A stretch of DNA of 64,000 nt, taken from Planctomycetota bacterium. Lineage in GTDB: Bacteria; Planctomycetota; Brocadiia; Brocadiales; Brocadiaceae. Position numbers and translations under genes: made by a program. The notes under the pieces were generated by a model. That model saw only the letters and a program-made list of their open reading frames with translations. It searched no databases and was not told the DNA's origin. Position 1 is the stretch's first letter, and each line of letters begins with the position of its first letter. Below are positions 17,268 to 26,653 of the stretch, one piece after another. Location: NCBI GenBank assembly GCA_016873165.1, contig VGXV01000002.1, forward strand, positions 83,020-147,019, in the 5' to 3' direction.

Positions 17268-17819
17268 TTAATTTCCGACTATTTCAGCCTCATCTTCTCC
17301 CTGTTTTTTCCGCTGCCAGTTGGACCACTTTCCCCATTCGATGTATTTTTTCCCGTCAGATAACCAGTACTGGGTGCCTTCCCTTTCTCTCGAACAGGTC
17401 AAACCTTCTGCTTTTCGTACTTGAGTTTGTTTGATAACTTTAAAAAAATAACAATCTACCTGGTGGAAATTTATTTCGGAACTGTTTTTAACCTCTTTCA
17501 ATTCAAGATCATTAAAGGATAACTTGTTTTCCGTAAATTTTTTTTCATCCACGGGAATTTCATATGTGATAATGTCAGTGACTTTGATGGAAACGGCGGT
17601 TGGTTTTTCATCAATCCATGGTATTGGAACGGTGCCGCCATACGGGGCAAAGGACTGATGAAAGCTAGGGGCTTTATCTCCCGGTTGCCTGGTTGTATCG
17701 ATAATACCCCCACCGGAGTGTTGTGCCTGCGTGTCTTTTTCCGTTATAAAAACAAACGATAATAACCCTATCAGGCATATTGTATGTAAGCTGAATAATT
17801 TATTATATTTAACCTTCAT
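17268..17819 (-). CDS. secreted protein of unknown function, 183 aa
   Basis: I do not recognise a family. From the ATG at 17819 (AGAAGGA ten bases upstream; the longer frame to 17924 lacks such a site) a signal peptide runs to about residue 32 (TQAQ), followed by a proline-rich stretch and a beta-rich domain. Two cysteines (DCYFF and LTCSREREG) might form a disulfide. It precedes the SUMF1-domain gene on the same strand with a 146-base gap and may be expressed with it. Confidence 0.65.
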   Translation of the reverse strand: MKVKYNKLFSLHTICLIGLLSFVFITEKDTQAQHSGGGIIDTTRQPGDKAPSFHQSFAPYGGTVPIPWIDEKPTAVSIKVTDIITYEIPVDEKKFTENKLSFNDLELKEVKNSSEINFHQVDCYFFKVIKQTQVRKAEGLTCSREREGTQYWLSDGKKYIEWGKWSNWQRKKQGEDEAEIVGN

Positions 17820-18032
17820 GATAAAATTCCTTCTGATGATAAAAGCCACAATTAAAATTAATAATTTGAAAATTCTACATGAGTATGAAGGACTTGTCAA
17901 TTGTTTTGGAAACGAACTGAACAACTATACGTTGTCATAAACAAACATACAGGGGAAAAAGTTCGCGGAGAACGGGTATTTTTCAGCAATAAATTTTGAC
18001 AGCGAATTCTGGTTTTGTATGATTCTTTATTC

Positions 18033-18061
18033 TTGACATAAATTTTTTATGATATTAAGAT
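18033..18061 (+). promoter_or_regulatory. probable promoter of the kinase-regulator-heptose run
   Basis: TTGACA (18033-18038), 17-base spacer, TAAGAT (18056-18061). It would start near 18068, about 57 bases before the ATG at 18125, and is divergent from the secreted-protein gene at 17819. Confidence 0.5.
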
Positions 18062-18124
18062 GAATGCAGTTAATAAATTTTTGTTAATACGGTGTTTACA
18101 ATTGAATTGCGAGTCAAATTTTTA

Positions 18125-20494
18125 ATGGGAAAAGGCCAAAATATTCTTATTGTTGATGATGATGATTTGATAGGTACATCGCTTAAGAATATGCTCGAAG
18201 AGTGCGGATATCATGTCTACGTGGCGAACCATGGAGATAATACCACCACATTATTGAATAAATGTGAAATTAATTTGGTTTTGTTTGATTTTCGTTTGTA
18301 CAATGAACCTGAATTTTTGTCGGTAAAAAGGATAAAAGACGCCTTGTCAAATGCAATTATTATCGTCATGGCGGACCAGTCAAATGTGGGGAAGGTAATC
18401 AAAAAACTATGCATGGATACGGTTGACTACATCCTGAAACCTTTCGATACTGATTATTTGAAAAAAACGATCGAGAAAGCGCTTTACAAGCAACAATTGG
18501 AATTGAATCTTAAAAAGGCGCTATTCGATAAAGAAATTATAAATAACATAAACAAATCAATTGCTACCAGCATTGATATTCGTGAAAGCTTTTCTGTGGT
18601 ATGTGGTGAATTAAAAAGGATTATTCCGTTTGTTCGGGCATGCTTAATTATTTCAAATGAACAGGGTCAATGGTTTCAGGTGTTTGCATTGGCAAAAAAG
18701 TATGATTTTAGCGAAATTAATGCGGGAGAATCTTTTCCCATGGAGGGCAGCCTTTTAGAAAGAATCATTCAAACGGGCGAGCCAATAATAGTTAATGACA
18801 CGAGAACAGGATATTTTTGGACTGACAAGGTATTATCGAACGAAGGAATACTTTCACGGCTGGGTTTCCCTCTGATACACAAGGGGAAAGTGCTTGGCGC
18901 AATCACATTTGGCGCTAAGGACGTAAACAGTTTCGACGAGCAGTGCTATTTCTACCTTTGGCAGATAGCTCCTCAACTCGCAATAGTGCTTGAGAACTCT
19001 ATATTATTCAGTCGGATTAAGACTTCGGAAGAACGATACAAGATGTTGTTCAACTATGCGGCAGATTCCATGATGATGATAGATTTGAATGGAAAGATAC
19101 TTACGGTGAACAGGCGCGAGGAAGAAATTATCGGATATCAAATGGAAGAACTTATCGGCAAGTATGTCTTTGATTTTCTGACGAATTCTTCAAAAAGAAC
19201 GGTTATTTCGCTTTTATCAATGGCGATCAATAAGAAGGTTCCAACCACTGAAATTGAGGTAATCAAGAAAGATAAACAAATATTGGTGATGGAACTTGAT
19301 ATTATTGTTGTCAGAGAGAGGAATGATATTATTTATATATTGGCGCATTTCAGGGATATATCCGAAAGGAAAAACCTTGAACTGGAATTGAAGAGGGAAA
19401 AGGAGAAACTTGATAATATTGTAAGTGAGATTGGAGCGGATCTTCTCGTTATTGGAAGGGACAAAAAAATTCACTGGGCAAACAAACGGCTCATCAATAA
19501 TCATCCTCTCGGCAAAAACATTATAAATCATACGTGTTTTGATACGTTTTGCAATCTTCAGGATGATCCGGTTGACTGCCCTTCCTTTAAAGTATTTAAA
19601 ACCGCAAAGATTAACCAGGCAGAGCGTGTGGTTTATAATAATAGCAATAATAAAAAGAAATTTTGTAATGTAATCAGTTCTCCTATTTTTGACAAAGAGG
19701 GAAAGGTTGTTCAGGTTCTGGAATTGATCCAGGATGTCACGGAAAAAAAACGGGAGGAAGAAAGGCAAAAAAATTTACAGCAACAACTTATACACTCGGA
19801 CAGATTAATCTCCATCGGAAGGCTTGCGGCAGGCGTTGCCCACGAGATCAATACTCCTCTGGCAATTATTTCTGGTATGACGCAAGGATTTCTTGAGAGG
19901 AAGAAATCGTTTAACAATGAAACAATAAAAGAATTTAAAACGATACAAAAGGTAACAAAACGGATAGAAAAAATTGTTAATTCCTTATTGGAATTATCGC
20001 ATTTTGAAGGGAATGAACAGCCAAGGTCTGTCAATATCAATAAAATTATAAAGGAAACTGTTACGCTTGTAATAGAGACTTTTACGAAAAAAAACAAGAA
20101 GGTTGTTTTGAAATTATCCTCCGGATTGCCAAAAATCAGAGGTTTTGCGGAGCAATTGCAGCAGGTAATAATGAATCTGTTGATTAATGCCGATGACGCT
20201 ACAAAACCCGGCGATACTGTCTCTATTACAACAAGTATGAAAAACAAAAATACAATTAATATCGCTTTTGAAGATACCGGCATAGGTATTCCGGAAAACC
20301 AGATATCAAGAATTTTTGATCCGTTTTTTACAAATAAAGAAGTAGGGAAAGGAACCGGATTGGGATTATCCATTACGTATGGTATTATAAAAAGACATAA
20401 TGGCGCTATTTCTGTAACGAGTGAAGTGGGGAAGGGCACGAAATTCGACATTAATTTACCCATAAACTTTGAAAAGGTAATATATTATGGATAA
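18125..20494 (+). CDS. hybrid REC-GAF-PAS-PAS histidine kinase
   Basis: Cytosolic sensor kinase of 789 residues with no membrane helix. Domains in order: receiver (1-120; NILIVDDDD, LVLFDFRL, ILKPFD), GAF (about 145-300), PAS (310-415, YKMLFNYAADSMMMIDLNGK), a second PAS-like domain (425-545) with cysteines CFDTFCNLQDDPVDCPSF, HisKA (555-625, phospho-accepting His in AAGVAHEINTP) and HATPase (660-785; NADDAT, DTGIGIP, GKGTGLGLSITYGI). I chose the ATG at 18125 so that the receiver starts normally; a GTG at 18092 would add 11 residues. It overlaps the following response-regulator gene by 8 bases, so the two form a pair. Cysteines in PAS2 could sense redox state or bind a cofactor. Confidence 0.92.
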   Translation: MGKGQNILIVDDDDLIGTSLKNMLEECGYHVYVANHGDNTTTLLNKCEINLVLFDFRLYNEPEFLSVKRIKDALSNAIIIVMADQSNVGKVIKKLCMDTVDYILKPFDTDYLKKTIEKALYKQQLELNLKKALFDKEIINNINKSIATSIDIRESFSVVCGELKRIIPFVRACLIISNEQGQWFQVFALAKKYDFSEINAGESFPMEGSLLERIIQTGEPIIVNDTRTGYFWTDKVLSNEGILSRLGFPLIHKGKVLGAITFGAKDVNSFDEQCYFYLWQIAPQLAIVLENSILFSRIKTSEERYKMLFNYAADSMMMIDLNGKILTVNRREEEIIGYQMEELIGKYVFDFLTNSSKRTVISLLSMAINKKVPTTEIEVIKKDKQILVMELDIIVVRERNDIIYILAHFRDISERKNLELELKREKEKLDNIVSEIGADLLVIGRDKKIHWANKRLINNHPLGKNIINHTCFDTFCNLQDDPVDCPSFKVFKTAKINQAERVVYNNSNNKKKFCNVISSPIFDKEGKVVQVLELIQDVTEKKREEERQKNLQQQLIHSDRLISIGRLAAGVAHEINTPLAIISGMTQGFLERKKSFNNETIKEFKTIQKVTKRIEKIVNSLLELSHFEGNEQPRSVNINKIIKETVTLVIETFTKKNKKVVLKLSSGLPKIRGFAEQLQQVIMNLLINADDATKPGDTVSITTSMKNKNTINIAFEDTGIGIPENQISRIFDPFFTNKEVGKGTGLGLSITYGIIKRHNGAISVTSEVGKGTKFDINLPINFEKVIYYG

Positions 20495-21113
20495 AGGTGT
20501 AAAAGTATTGGTTGTGGATGATGATGTTGATTATAATTCATATTTAACCAAATTTTTAGGAGAAGAGGGTTATATCGCAAAAGGCATTACAAAGCCTTTG
20601 GAAACCATCGGTACTTTGGAGCAAGAGAGATTTCACATCGTCATTTTAGATTTAAAAATGCCGCAGATAAGCGGCACAGAGTTGCTTAAAGAAATAAAAT
20701 CAAAGTTTCATAATATTTGTGTCATTATATTAACCGGCTATCCCTCCTTTAAAACTGCGGTTGAAACGATGAAGCTTGACGCATTCGATTACTTAAAAAA
20801 ACCATTTGATTTAAATGATCTGAGAAAAGCATTGTATAACGCGCAAAAGACCTATTGTCTTATCAGAAATTCAAAAGATAAACTGAAAAGTGATGTGGGG
20901 AAAAAACTTAAATTTTTGAGGAAAAGCAAGAAGATTACCCAAAAACAATTAGCAAACCGGACGGGTTTATCTCCAAGTCTATTGTCACAGATTGAAAATG
21001 GACAAATCGCCGCTTCTCTTGCTACATTGGATAAACTATCGGCATCTCTGAATATTAAATTATCGTATTTTCTGGAAGAAGATACTGCGGAAGTCATTAC
21101 AAATAATTACTGA
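20487..21113 (+). CDS. response regulator with XRE-type helix-turn-helix output
   Basis: The 208-residue protein has an N-terminal receiver (KVLVVDDD, phosphoacceptor D in HIVILDLKMP, TGYPS, DYLKKPF) joined to a C-terminal Cro/CI-type HTH from about 135 (KLKFLRKSKKITQKQLANRT, then GLSPSLLSQIENGQ, a classic XRE recognition helix). Receivers are commonly fused to OmpR, NarL or NtrC outputs; XRE fusions are uncommon. Its start overlaps the kinase stop by 8 bases, so phosphotransfer from that kinase is likely. hldE starts 35 bases downstream on the same strand. Confidence 0.92.
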   Translation: MDKGVKVLVVDDDVDYNSYLTKFLGEEGYIAKGITKPLETIGTLEQERFHIVILDLKMPQISGTELLKEIKSKFHNICVIILTGYPSFKTAVETMKLDAFDYLKKPFDLNDLRKALYNAQKTYCLIRNSKDKLKSDVGKKLKFLRKSKKITQKQLANRTGLSPSLLSQIENGQIAASLATLDKLSASLNIKLSYFLEEDTAEVITNNY

Positions 21114-21148
21114 TATTATAACATCGATTTTGTTGGAGCTTGGAATAC

Positions 21149-22663
21149 ATGGATAAACTTTTTCATATCGTTTCGAATTTAGGATCGCCAAAAATTATGG
21201 TTATCGGGGATTTGATGCTTGATAAATATGTTTGGGGAGAAGTCCGGCGTATTTCACAGGAAGCTCCTATCCCAATAATTAATGTTTCTACAGAAGATGT
21301 GCGACCTGGCGGTGCAGGAAGTGTTATCGCAAATTTAAAACTATTGGGAGCGGAGGTTTTTGCATGCGGGGTTATCGGAGATGATTTGCACGGCAATGTT
21401 CTTTTGCAGATTTTAAAAAAAATGAATTTTGATGTTGCTGGAATCGTTGTTGATAAAAGCCGCCCAACAACAATGAAGATGCGATTAATGGGACATTTGC
21501 AAACCGCGGGAAAGGGCATTCAACAACTATTGCGTGTCGATTATGAAAAAAACCATCACATTTCCAAAGAAGTAGAACAACAATTAAATATTTACCTGAA
21601 CGAAAAGATAAAAGAATGTGATATTGTCCTTGTGTCTGATATGAACAAAGGTCTGCTTTCCGATTCGCTGTTAAAGACTATTATTAATCTTTGCCGGGAA
21701 CATAAAAAGGCAATAATCGTAGACCCAAAACTTGTAAGCGATTATTCATGTTACAAGGGGGTTACTGCTATTACTCCAAACAGATATGAAACGGAATGCG
21801 CCACGGGAATTAAAATTACCGACAACAATAGTTTGCATCGGGCTGCAAGCAAATTTGTCTCTGATCTGGCATTGGAACATTGCATTATTACCATAGATAA
21901 AGAAGGTATGTTTCTTTATCATAAAAACGGGGAAGGAAAGGTATTTCCTACCACTCCCAGAGCCGTGCATGATGTGACCGGTGCGGGTGATATGGTGCTT
22001 AGCATGTTTGGTATGGTAGTGGGGAAGGGGTATAGTTTTGAGGAAGCCACATTGCTGGCAAATATTGCGGCGGGAATTGAGGTCGGGAAAATCGGTGTTG
22101 TGCCGGTAAGCAAAGAGGAAATACTTAATGAACTTGCGTTCCAGAATAATCAAAAGTCCGGGAAGGTTAAAACTTTGGAAATGCTTGAAAATATTTTAAA
22201 AGAACACAGAAGAAAGAACGATACAATTGTTTTTACAAACGGATGTTTTGATATTTTACATGTTGGACACATAGAGTATCTTAAGTTCGCAAGAAAACAG
22301 GGTGATTTGTTAGTGGTCGGACTAAATGCCGACAGTTCTATAAGAAAACTGAAAGGACCGAACCGCCCGATTGTTTCTGAAGATGAACGCGCAAGAATGC
22401 TTGCCGCATTAGAAGATGTAACGTACGTTGTGCTATTTGATGAATTAACGCCAATGAATATTATTCAGTCTCTAAGGCCTGACGTATTGGTGAAAGGTGA
22501 AGACTGGAAAGATGCAGGAGTGGTGGGGCAGGAGTTTGTGGAATCATACGGCGGCAAAGTGGTCTTGGCTCCTTTGGTAGCGGGAATTTCAACCACCAAT
22601 ATTGTTTCCAGAATTATTAAAAAGCATACCCAGAGCGAATCGTTGCAGGACGCCGTTAATTAA
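21149..22663 (+). CDS. hldE: bifunctional heptose-7-P kinase / heptose-1-P adenylyltransferase
   Basis: Makes ADP-heptose for lipopolysaccharide core. The N-terminal ribokinase-fold domain (1-325) has VRPGGAGSVIANL and the C-terminal kinase signature DVTGAGDMVLS. The C-terminal nucleotidyltransferase domain (355-500) has TNGCFDILHVGHIEYL (HxGH) and VKGEDWKD. Full-length at 504 residues. ATG at 21149 is preferred, with TTGGAG about ten bases upstream. It is followed by gmhA and gmhB, giving three of the steps from sedoheptulose-7-phosphate, so the cell makes heptose-containing surface glycans. Confidence 0.95.
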   Translation: MDKLFHIVSNLGSPKIMVIGDLMLDKYVWGEVRRISQEAPIPIINVSTEDVRPGGAGSVIANLKLLGAEVFACGVIGDDLHGNVLLQILKKMNFDVAGIVVDKSRPTTMKMRLMGHLQTAGKGIQQLLRVDYEKNHHISKEVEQQLNIYLNEKIKECDIVLVSDMNKGLLSDSLLKTIINLCREHKKAIIVDPKLVSDYSCYKGVTAITPNRYETECATGIKITDNNSLHRAASKFVSDLALEHCIITIDKEGMFLYHKNGEGKVFPTTPRAVHDVTGAGDMVLSMFGMVVGKGYSFEEATLLANIAAGIEVGKIGVVPVSKEEILNELAFQNNQKSGKVKTLEMLENILKEHRRKNDTIVFTNGCFDILHVGHIEYLKFARKQGDLLVVGLNADSSIRKLKGPNRPIVSEDERARMLAALEDVTYVVLFDELTPMNIIQSLRPDVLVKGEDWKDAGVVGQEFVESYGGKVVLAPLVAGISTTNIVSRIIKKHTQSESLQDAVN

Positions 22664-22751
22664 TAAATACATAAGAAAAAAGAGAATTGTTTTTTTTATT
22701 TACAGAAACCTTTCAAAGGCAGCCGTTAACGAGAGATTGTGAAAATTATTT

Positions 22752-23330
22752 ATGAATGAAATTGAACAACAATTACAAGACAATATAAACACCATTAAAA
22801 AATTATTGTCAACACACGTTGAGATTGTCAGAAATGTGGCTGATGTGATCGTAAAGGCATTTAAAAACAATAAATATATGTATTTGATGGGAAACGGAGG
22901 GAGCGCCGCGGATGCACAACATATAGCGGGAGAGATGATTGGCAGGTTCAAAATGAACAGGCGTCCTCTTCCGGCAGTTGCCTTGACAACGGATAGTTCC
23001 GTAATGACAGCGATTGCAAATGATTATGGTTATGAGCTGAGTTTTTCCCGCCAGGTTGAAGCATTGGTAAAGGAGGGAGACATTGTTATGGCTTTTACAA
23101 CTAGCGGAAATTCAAAAAATATATTGAACGCAGTGAAAATTGCGAGAGGCCTAAAGGCGACAACTATTGGTTTTACCGGGATTGACGGCGGTCTCTTAAA
23201 AAACGAAGTAGATTTTTGTATTAAAATACCATCCACAAACACCCCAAGAATACAGGAAGGTCATATTACCATCGGACATATTTTATGTTCTATTGTCGAG
23301 AAAGAACTTTTTGGGCCTGTTTCTGAATGA
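22752..23330 (+). CDS. gmhA: sedoheptulose-7-phosphate isomerase
   Basis: SIS-domain isomerase producing D-glycero-D-manno-heptose 7-phosphate, first step of ADP-heptose synthesis. The 192-residue chain has MGNGGSAADAQHIAGEMIGR (phosphosugar binding), AFTTSGNSKNILNAV and the catalytic histidine/glutamate region TPRIQEGHITIGHIL. It lies between hldE (88 bases upstream) and gmhB (4-base ATGA overlap). Confidence 0.94.
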   Translation: MNEIEQQLQDNINTIKKLLSTHVEIVRNVADVIVKAFKNNKYMYLMGNGGSAADAQHIAGEMIGRFKMNRRPLPAVALTTDSSVMTAIANDYGYELSFSRQVEALVKEGDIVMAFTTSGNSKNILNAVKIARGLKATTIGFTGIDGGLLKNEVDFCIKIPSTNTPRIQEGHITIGHILCSIVEKELFGPVSE

Positions 23331-23890
23331 AAAAGAAAAAGGCAGTATTTCTCGACAGGGATGGAACAATTGTTGTCCACATACCTTATTTAAGTTCTCC
23401 CGGGCAGTTGAAATTATTGCCCCATGCCGTCGAAGGCATCCGCCTTTTCAAGGATCATGGTTATCTGATTATTGTTGTGACAAATCAGTCAGGTGTTGCA
23501 AGGGGATATTTTAACGAAGAATCCTTGGTGGAAATCCACGACAAACTGCAAAAAATATTAATAAAGGAAAAGGCGGAGGTGGATGATATTTATTATTGCC
23601 CGCATCATGCTGATGGCGTTGTCGGGCAATACAAGATTCATTGCGATTGCAGAAAACCGCGTCCTAAGATGTTATTTGATGCCGCAAAACAACATAACAT
23701 TGATTTGTCACAATCCATAATGATTGGCGATTCGGAGGGAGATATTCTTGCAGGGAAAGAAGCCGGTTGTAGATCCATACTTGTTATAGATGGAAATCAG
23801 GAAAGAGGTGATGGTTTGCACTTTGGCGCAGACTATGTGGTAAAAGATCTTTTAGAGGCTGCTCAACTCTTTGTTGGGAACAAGAAATAG
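23327..23890 (+). CDS. gmhB: D-glycero-D-manno-heptose-1,7-bisphosphate 7-phosphatase
   Basis: HAD-family phosphatase that removes the 7-phosphate of heptose bisphosphate. FLDRDGTIV carries the nucleophile and general acid aspartates, VVTNQSGVARGYF is motif II, and the zinc loop is C-P-H-H ... CDCRKP. IMIGDSEGDILAGKEAG is motif IV. Length is 187 residues. The start overlaps the gmhA stop (ATGA), so the two are coupled. Confidence 0.94.
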   Translation: MKKKKAVFLDRDGTIVVHIPYLSSPGQLKLLPHAVEGIRLFKDHGYLIIVVTNQSGVARGYFNEESLVEIHDKLQKILIKEKAEVDDIYYCPHHADGVVGQYKIHCDCRKPRPKMLFDAAKQHNIDLSQSIMIGDSEGDILAGKEAGCRSILVIDGNQERGDGLHFGADYVVKDLLEAAQLFVGNKK

Positions 23891-23996
23891 AGAGTGATTT
23901 TTTTTGAAGCCGAATTCAAAAAAAGAAAAGTATACAAAACGTAAAAAACGATGATTGATTGTTAATGAAAACAAGGAGAGCGTGGTTTTTGGTTTT

Positions 23997-24665
23997 ATGG
24001 ATCGAATATTTGAACCGGAACTTATGGTTGGCGAGGATCAGGCACATGCATATGCGCATGCGGATTTTAGTGAACCACATAATAATTTTATAAAAATGTT
24101 TCAGGGTCAGTATTGCAATCGGGAAATAGAAGGTTATGTTCTTGACATTGGTTGCGGTCCGGGGGACATCATGTTTCGGTTCGCACGCGCACACCATAAA
24201 TGTAGTATTCATGGCATTGATGGTTCAGAGGCGATGATTCGGTATGGGCTGAAGTTTCTTGAAGAAGCGGGTGATATCCGGCATCGCGTTGCATTTATTC
24301 AAGGGGTATTGCCGGAAAAGATTCTTCCCAGGGAAAAATATGATGTTATCATCAGCAACAGTTTTCTCCATCATCTTCACAATCCACAGGTACTGTGGGA
24401 TGTTGTCAGGAAATATGCTATGCCTGCTGCACCAGTATTCATCATGGATTTAAGAAGGCCGAAAAGTATTGACGAAGCGTGTCAACTGACAAAAACCTAC
24501 GTGGCAAATGAGCCGGAAGTGTTAAGGAAAGACTTTTATCACTCATTGCTTGCTGCTTTTGAAGTAGAGGAAATAATTGAACAATTGGAAATAACAGGGT
24601 TACGCCATTTATCCGTGAATATCGCAAGTGACCGGCATGTTATTGTATCAGGATTTATGAAGTAA
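23997..24665 (+). CDS. class I SAM-dependent methyltransferase
   Basis: A 222-residue Rossmann methyltransferase: VLDIGCGPGDIMFRF (motif I), SIHGIDGSEAMIRYG (motif II), YDVIISNSFLHHL (motif IV). The start MDRIFEPELMVGEDQAHAYA matches the usual N-terminus of this group, so I take the ATG at 23997; an in-frame GTG at 23982 closely preceded by AAGGAG and a TTG at 23955 are alternatives. Substrate unknown. It lies 106 bases behind gmhB in the same direction. Confidence 0.85.
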   Translation: MDRIFEPELMVGEDQAHAYAHADFSEPHNNFIKMFQGQYCNREIEGYVLDIGCGPGDIMFRFARAHHKCSIHGIDGSEAMIRYGLKFLEEAGDIRHRVAFIQGVLPEKILPREKYDVIISNSFLHHLHNPQVLWDVVRKYAMPAAPVFIMDLRRPKSIDEACQLTKTYVANEPEVLRKDFYHSLLAAFEVEEIIEQLEITGLRHLSVNIASDRHVIVSGFMK

Positions 24666-24679
24666 AATTCTTTTATGGC

Positions 24680-24708
24680 TTGACAAGGTAGAAAAATTTT
24701 CTTATTGT
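24680..24708 (+). promoter_or_regulatory. probable promoter of the J-domain gene
   Basis: TTGACA (24680-24685), 17-base spacer, TATTGT (24703-24708), about 60 bases before the ATG at 24775, which has GAAAGGAG seven bases upstream. Confidence 0.5.
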
Positions 24709-24774
24709 AGCCACAAAATGTTGTATGTTTTTTATTTCTTTGCACTAGCGGTAATAGCCTGAGAAAGGAGAAAC

Positions 24775-25563
24775 ATGTCAGATACCCTATCCACGACAGA
24801 ACTTCTCAATGATTGCCGTTTGTTGTTTGGCTCTAACATTGTAAATATCACCAGTTTTTTGCAAAACATGTTGCCTTCCGAACTCAAGACGGTATATAGG
24901 AAAAAGGCATTTGAAACGCACCCGGACAGGGCTAAGATAGTGGGAAAGCTGGAATCCGATATGATGAAGCGCTTTAAGGAGGTGGTCTTGGCATATGAAA
25001 GGTTGAATCTTTTCATAAAAAGCCAAAGCATGAAAGGGCTTATTATTGGTGATACTGCAACGAAACAAAAGGAGTATACACAAAATACCGTCCGGAACAC
25101 GGCGGCACATTATAAAAGACAAAATACAACGACGGAACATTTTTACGAAGGGAAAATTCCAAAGAGAAAACTGCTGCTTGGCCAATATTTGTATTATTCC
25201 GGCACTATTTCATGGAGGACTTTGTTGTCTGCTATTTTTTGGCAGAGAAAGCAAAGACCGCTTATCGGACAACTTGCGCGGGAATGGAATATACTAACCA
25301 CTGAAGATATACGAGAAATTCTGACAACAAGAAACCATAGGGAAAAGTTTGCTGAATATGCGTGCCGGAAAGGTTTTATAACACATTTTCAATATTTAGC
25401 TCTTATGGGAAAGCAGCGTATGCTACAACGTCCATTTGGAGAATTTTTTTTAAAACAAAACATTTTAAGTGCCAACGAACTGGAGGAATTAATAAAAAAA
25501 CAAAAGGAATGGAATATGGAGGTCGTAAGAATGATTCGTCCTTTTGAATATATTATCCAGTGA
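24775..25563 (+). CDS. J-domain protein with C-terminal helical repeats
   Basis: 262 residues. A divergent DnaJ domain occupies about 30-85 with the HPD motif at 49-51 (AFETHPDRAK), so it should stimulate an Hsp70. The middle is charged and low in structure (95-135). The C-terminal half has two similar helical units beginning LLLGQYLYYSGTISWRTL and PFGEFFLKQNILSANELEEL, a pattern seen in small regulatory modules such as those of type IV pilus or two-component proteins, although I cannot name it. The adenine deaminase gene follows after 29 bases on the same strand. Confidence 0.72.
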   Translation: MSDTLSTTELLNDCRLLFGSNIVNITSFLQNMLPSELKTVYRKKAFETHPDRAKIVGKLESDMMKRFKEVVLAYERLNLFIKSQSMKGLIIGDTATKQKEYTQNTVRNTAAHYKRQNTTTEHFYEGKIPKRKLLLGQYLYYSGTISWRTLLSAIFWQRKQRPLIGQLAREWNILTTEDIREILTTRNHREKFAEYACRKGFITHFQYLALMGKQRMLQRPFGEFFLKQNILSANELEELIKKQKEWNMEVVRMIRPFEYIIQ

Positions 25564-25592
25564 TTCAAACGGCGTAATATCTAAAGTAACAT

Positions 25593-26627
25593 ATGAAGGA
25601 ATTCATTTGTAATATACCAAAGGCGGAACTTCACGTTCATATCGAGGGGACATTAGAACCTGAGCTTATGTTTGCCATTGCAGAGAGAAATAAAATAAGA
25701 CTTCCTTATAAATCTGAAGAAGATGTTCGCAAGGCATATAAATTTAGAGACCTTCAGTCCTTTTTGGAGATATATTATAAAGGTACTCACGTACTATTGA
25801 AGGAACGTGATTTTTATGAAATAACCTGGAATTATCTGAAAAAAGCATCCTCGCAAAATATACGGCATACAGAGATGTTTTTTGATCCGCAAGCACATAC
25901 TTCGAGGGGTATGCAGTTTGAGGTAATATTCATGGGAATTCTGGATGCTATGAAGGAAGGGGCGGAGAAACTGGGTATTTCTTCAAAATTAATCATGTGT
26001 TTTCAGCGTTGTATGAGTGTGGAATCTGCAATGGAAACGCTGTTGTTATCTTTGCCTTATAAAGAGTGGATTATTGGTGTTGGCCTGGATTCTTCCGAAA
26101 TCGGATATCCTCCGAGAAAATTTGTTTCCGTCTTTGAAAGGGCAAGGAAGGAAGGATTCCTCACCGTTGCGCATGCAGGAGAAGAAGGCCCTCCTGACTA
26201 TATTTGGCAGGCCTTAAACGAGTTGAAAGTCGTGCGCATCGATCATGGAATTGCCTGTGTAAAAGATATACTATTGGTAAATAAGATGAAAACGGAGAAG
26301 ATTCCCTTGACGATTTGTCCTCTGTCTAATGTAAAATTACATATATTTGATTCTCTGGCGGATCACAATTTGAAACAGATGCTTGACATGGGATTGACAG
26401 TTACCATTAATTCTGATGATCCGGCTTATTTCGGAGGATACCTAAATGAAAATTTTCTGGCAATTCAGGAATTTCTGCATTTAGATCATAACGATATTTA
26501 TCAACTGATTAAGAATTCCTTCCAGGCAACTTTTCTGACGAGAAATGAAAAGGCGATATTGCTGAAAGAGCTAGACGGTTTTATGTTAAAACGCTCACAT
26601 CCAATACCTGAAAAGGCTTTCTCATAA
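25593..26627 (+). CDS. adenine deaminase (adenosine-deaminase-like family)
   Basis: Zinc amidohydrolase that converts adenine to hypoxanthine and ammonia. Metal ligands appear as H14 and H16 in AELHVHIEGTLEPELMFAIA, H in VAHAGEEGPP and D in INSDDPAYFGGY. The EGTLEPEL and the DSSEIGYPP segments resemble bacterial and fungal adenine deaminases of the ADA-like type more than true adenosine deaminases, and the 344-residue length agrees. Two other nucleobase deaminases lie at 55384 and 55946. A MITE is inserted just after this gene. Confidence 0.88.
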   Translation: MKEFICNIPKAELHVHIEGTLEPELMFAIAERNKIRLPYKSEEDVRKAYKFRDLQSFLEIYYKGTHVLLKERDFYEITWNYLKKASSQNIRHTEMFFDPQAHTSRGMQFEVIFMGILDAMKEGAEKLGISSKLIMCFQRCMSVESAMETLLLSLPYKEWIIGVGLDSSEIGYPPRKFVSVFERARKEGFLTVAHAGEEGPPDYIWQALNELKVVRIDHGIACVKDILLVNKMKTEKIPLTICPLSNVKLHIFDSLADHNLKQMLDMGLTVTINSDDPAYFGGYLNENFLAIQEFLHLDHNDIYQLIKNSFQATFLTRNEKAILLKELDGFMLKRSHPIPEKAFS

Positions 26628-26653
26628 TGATGGTGTTGTGACTGGTTTAAAAC

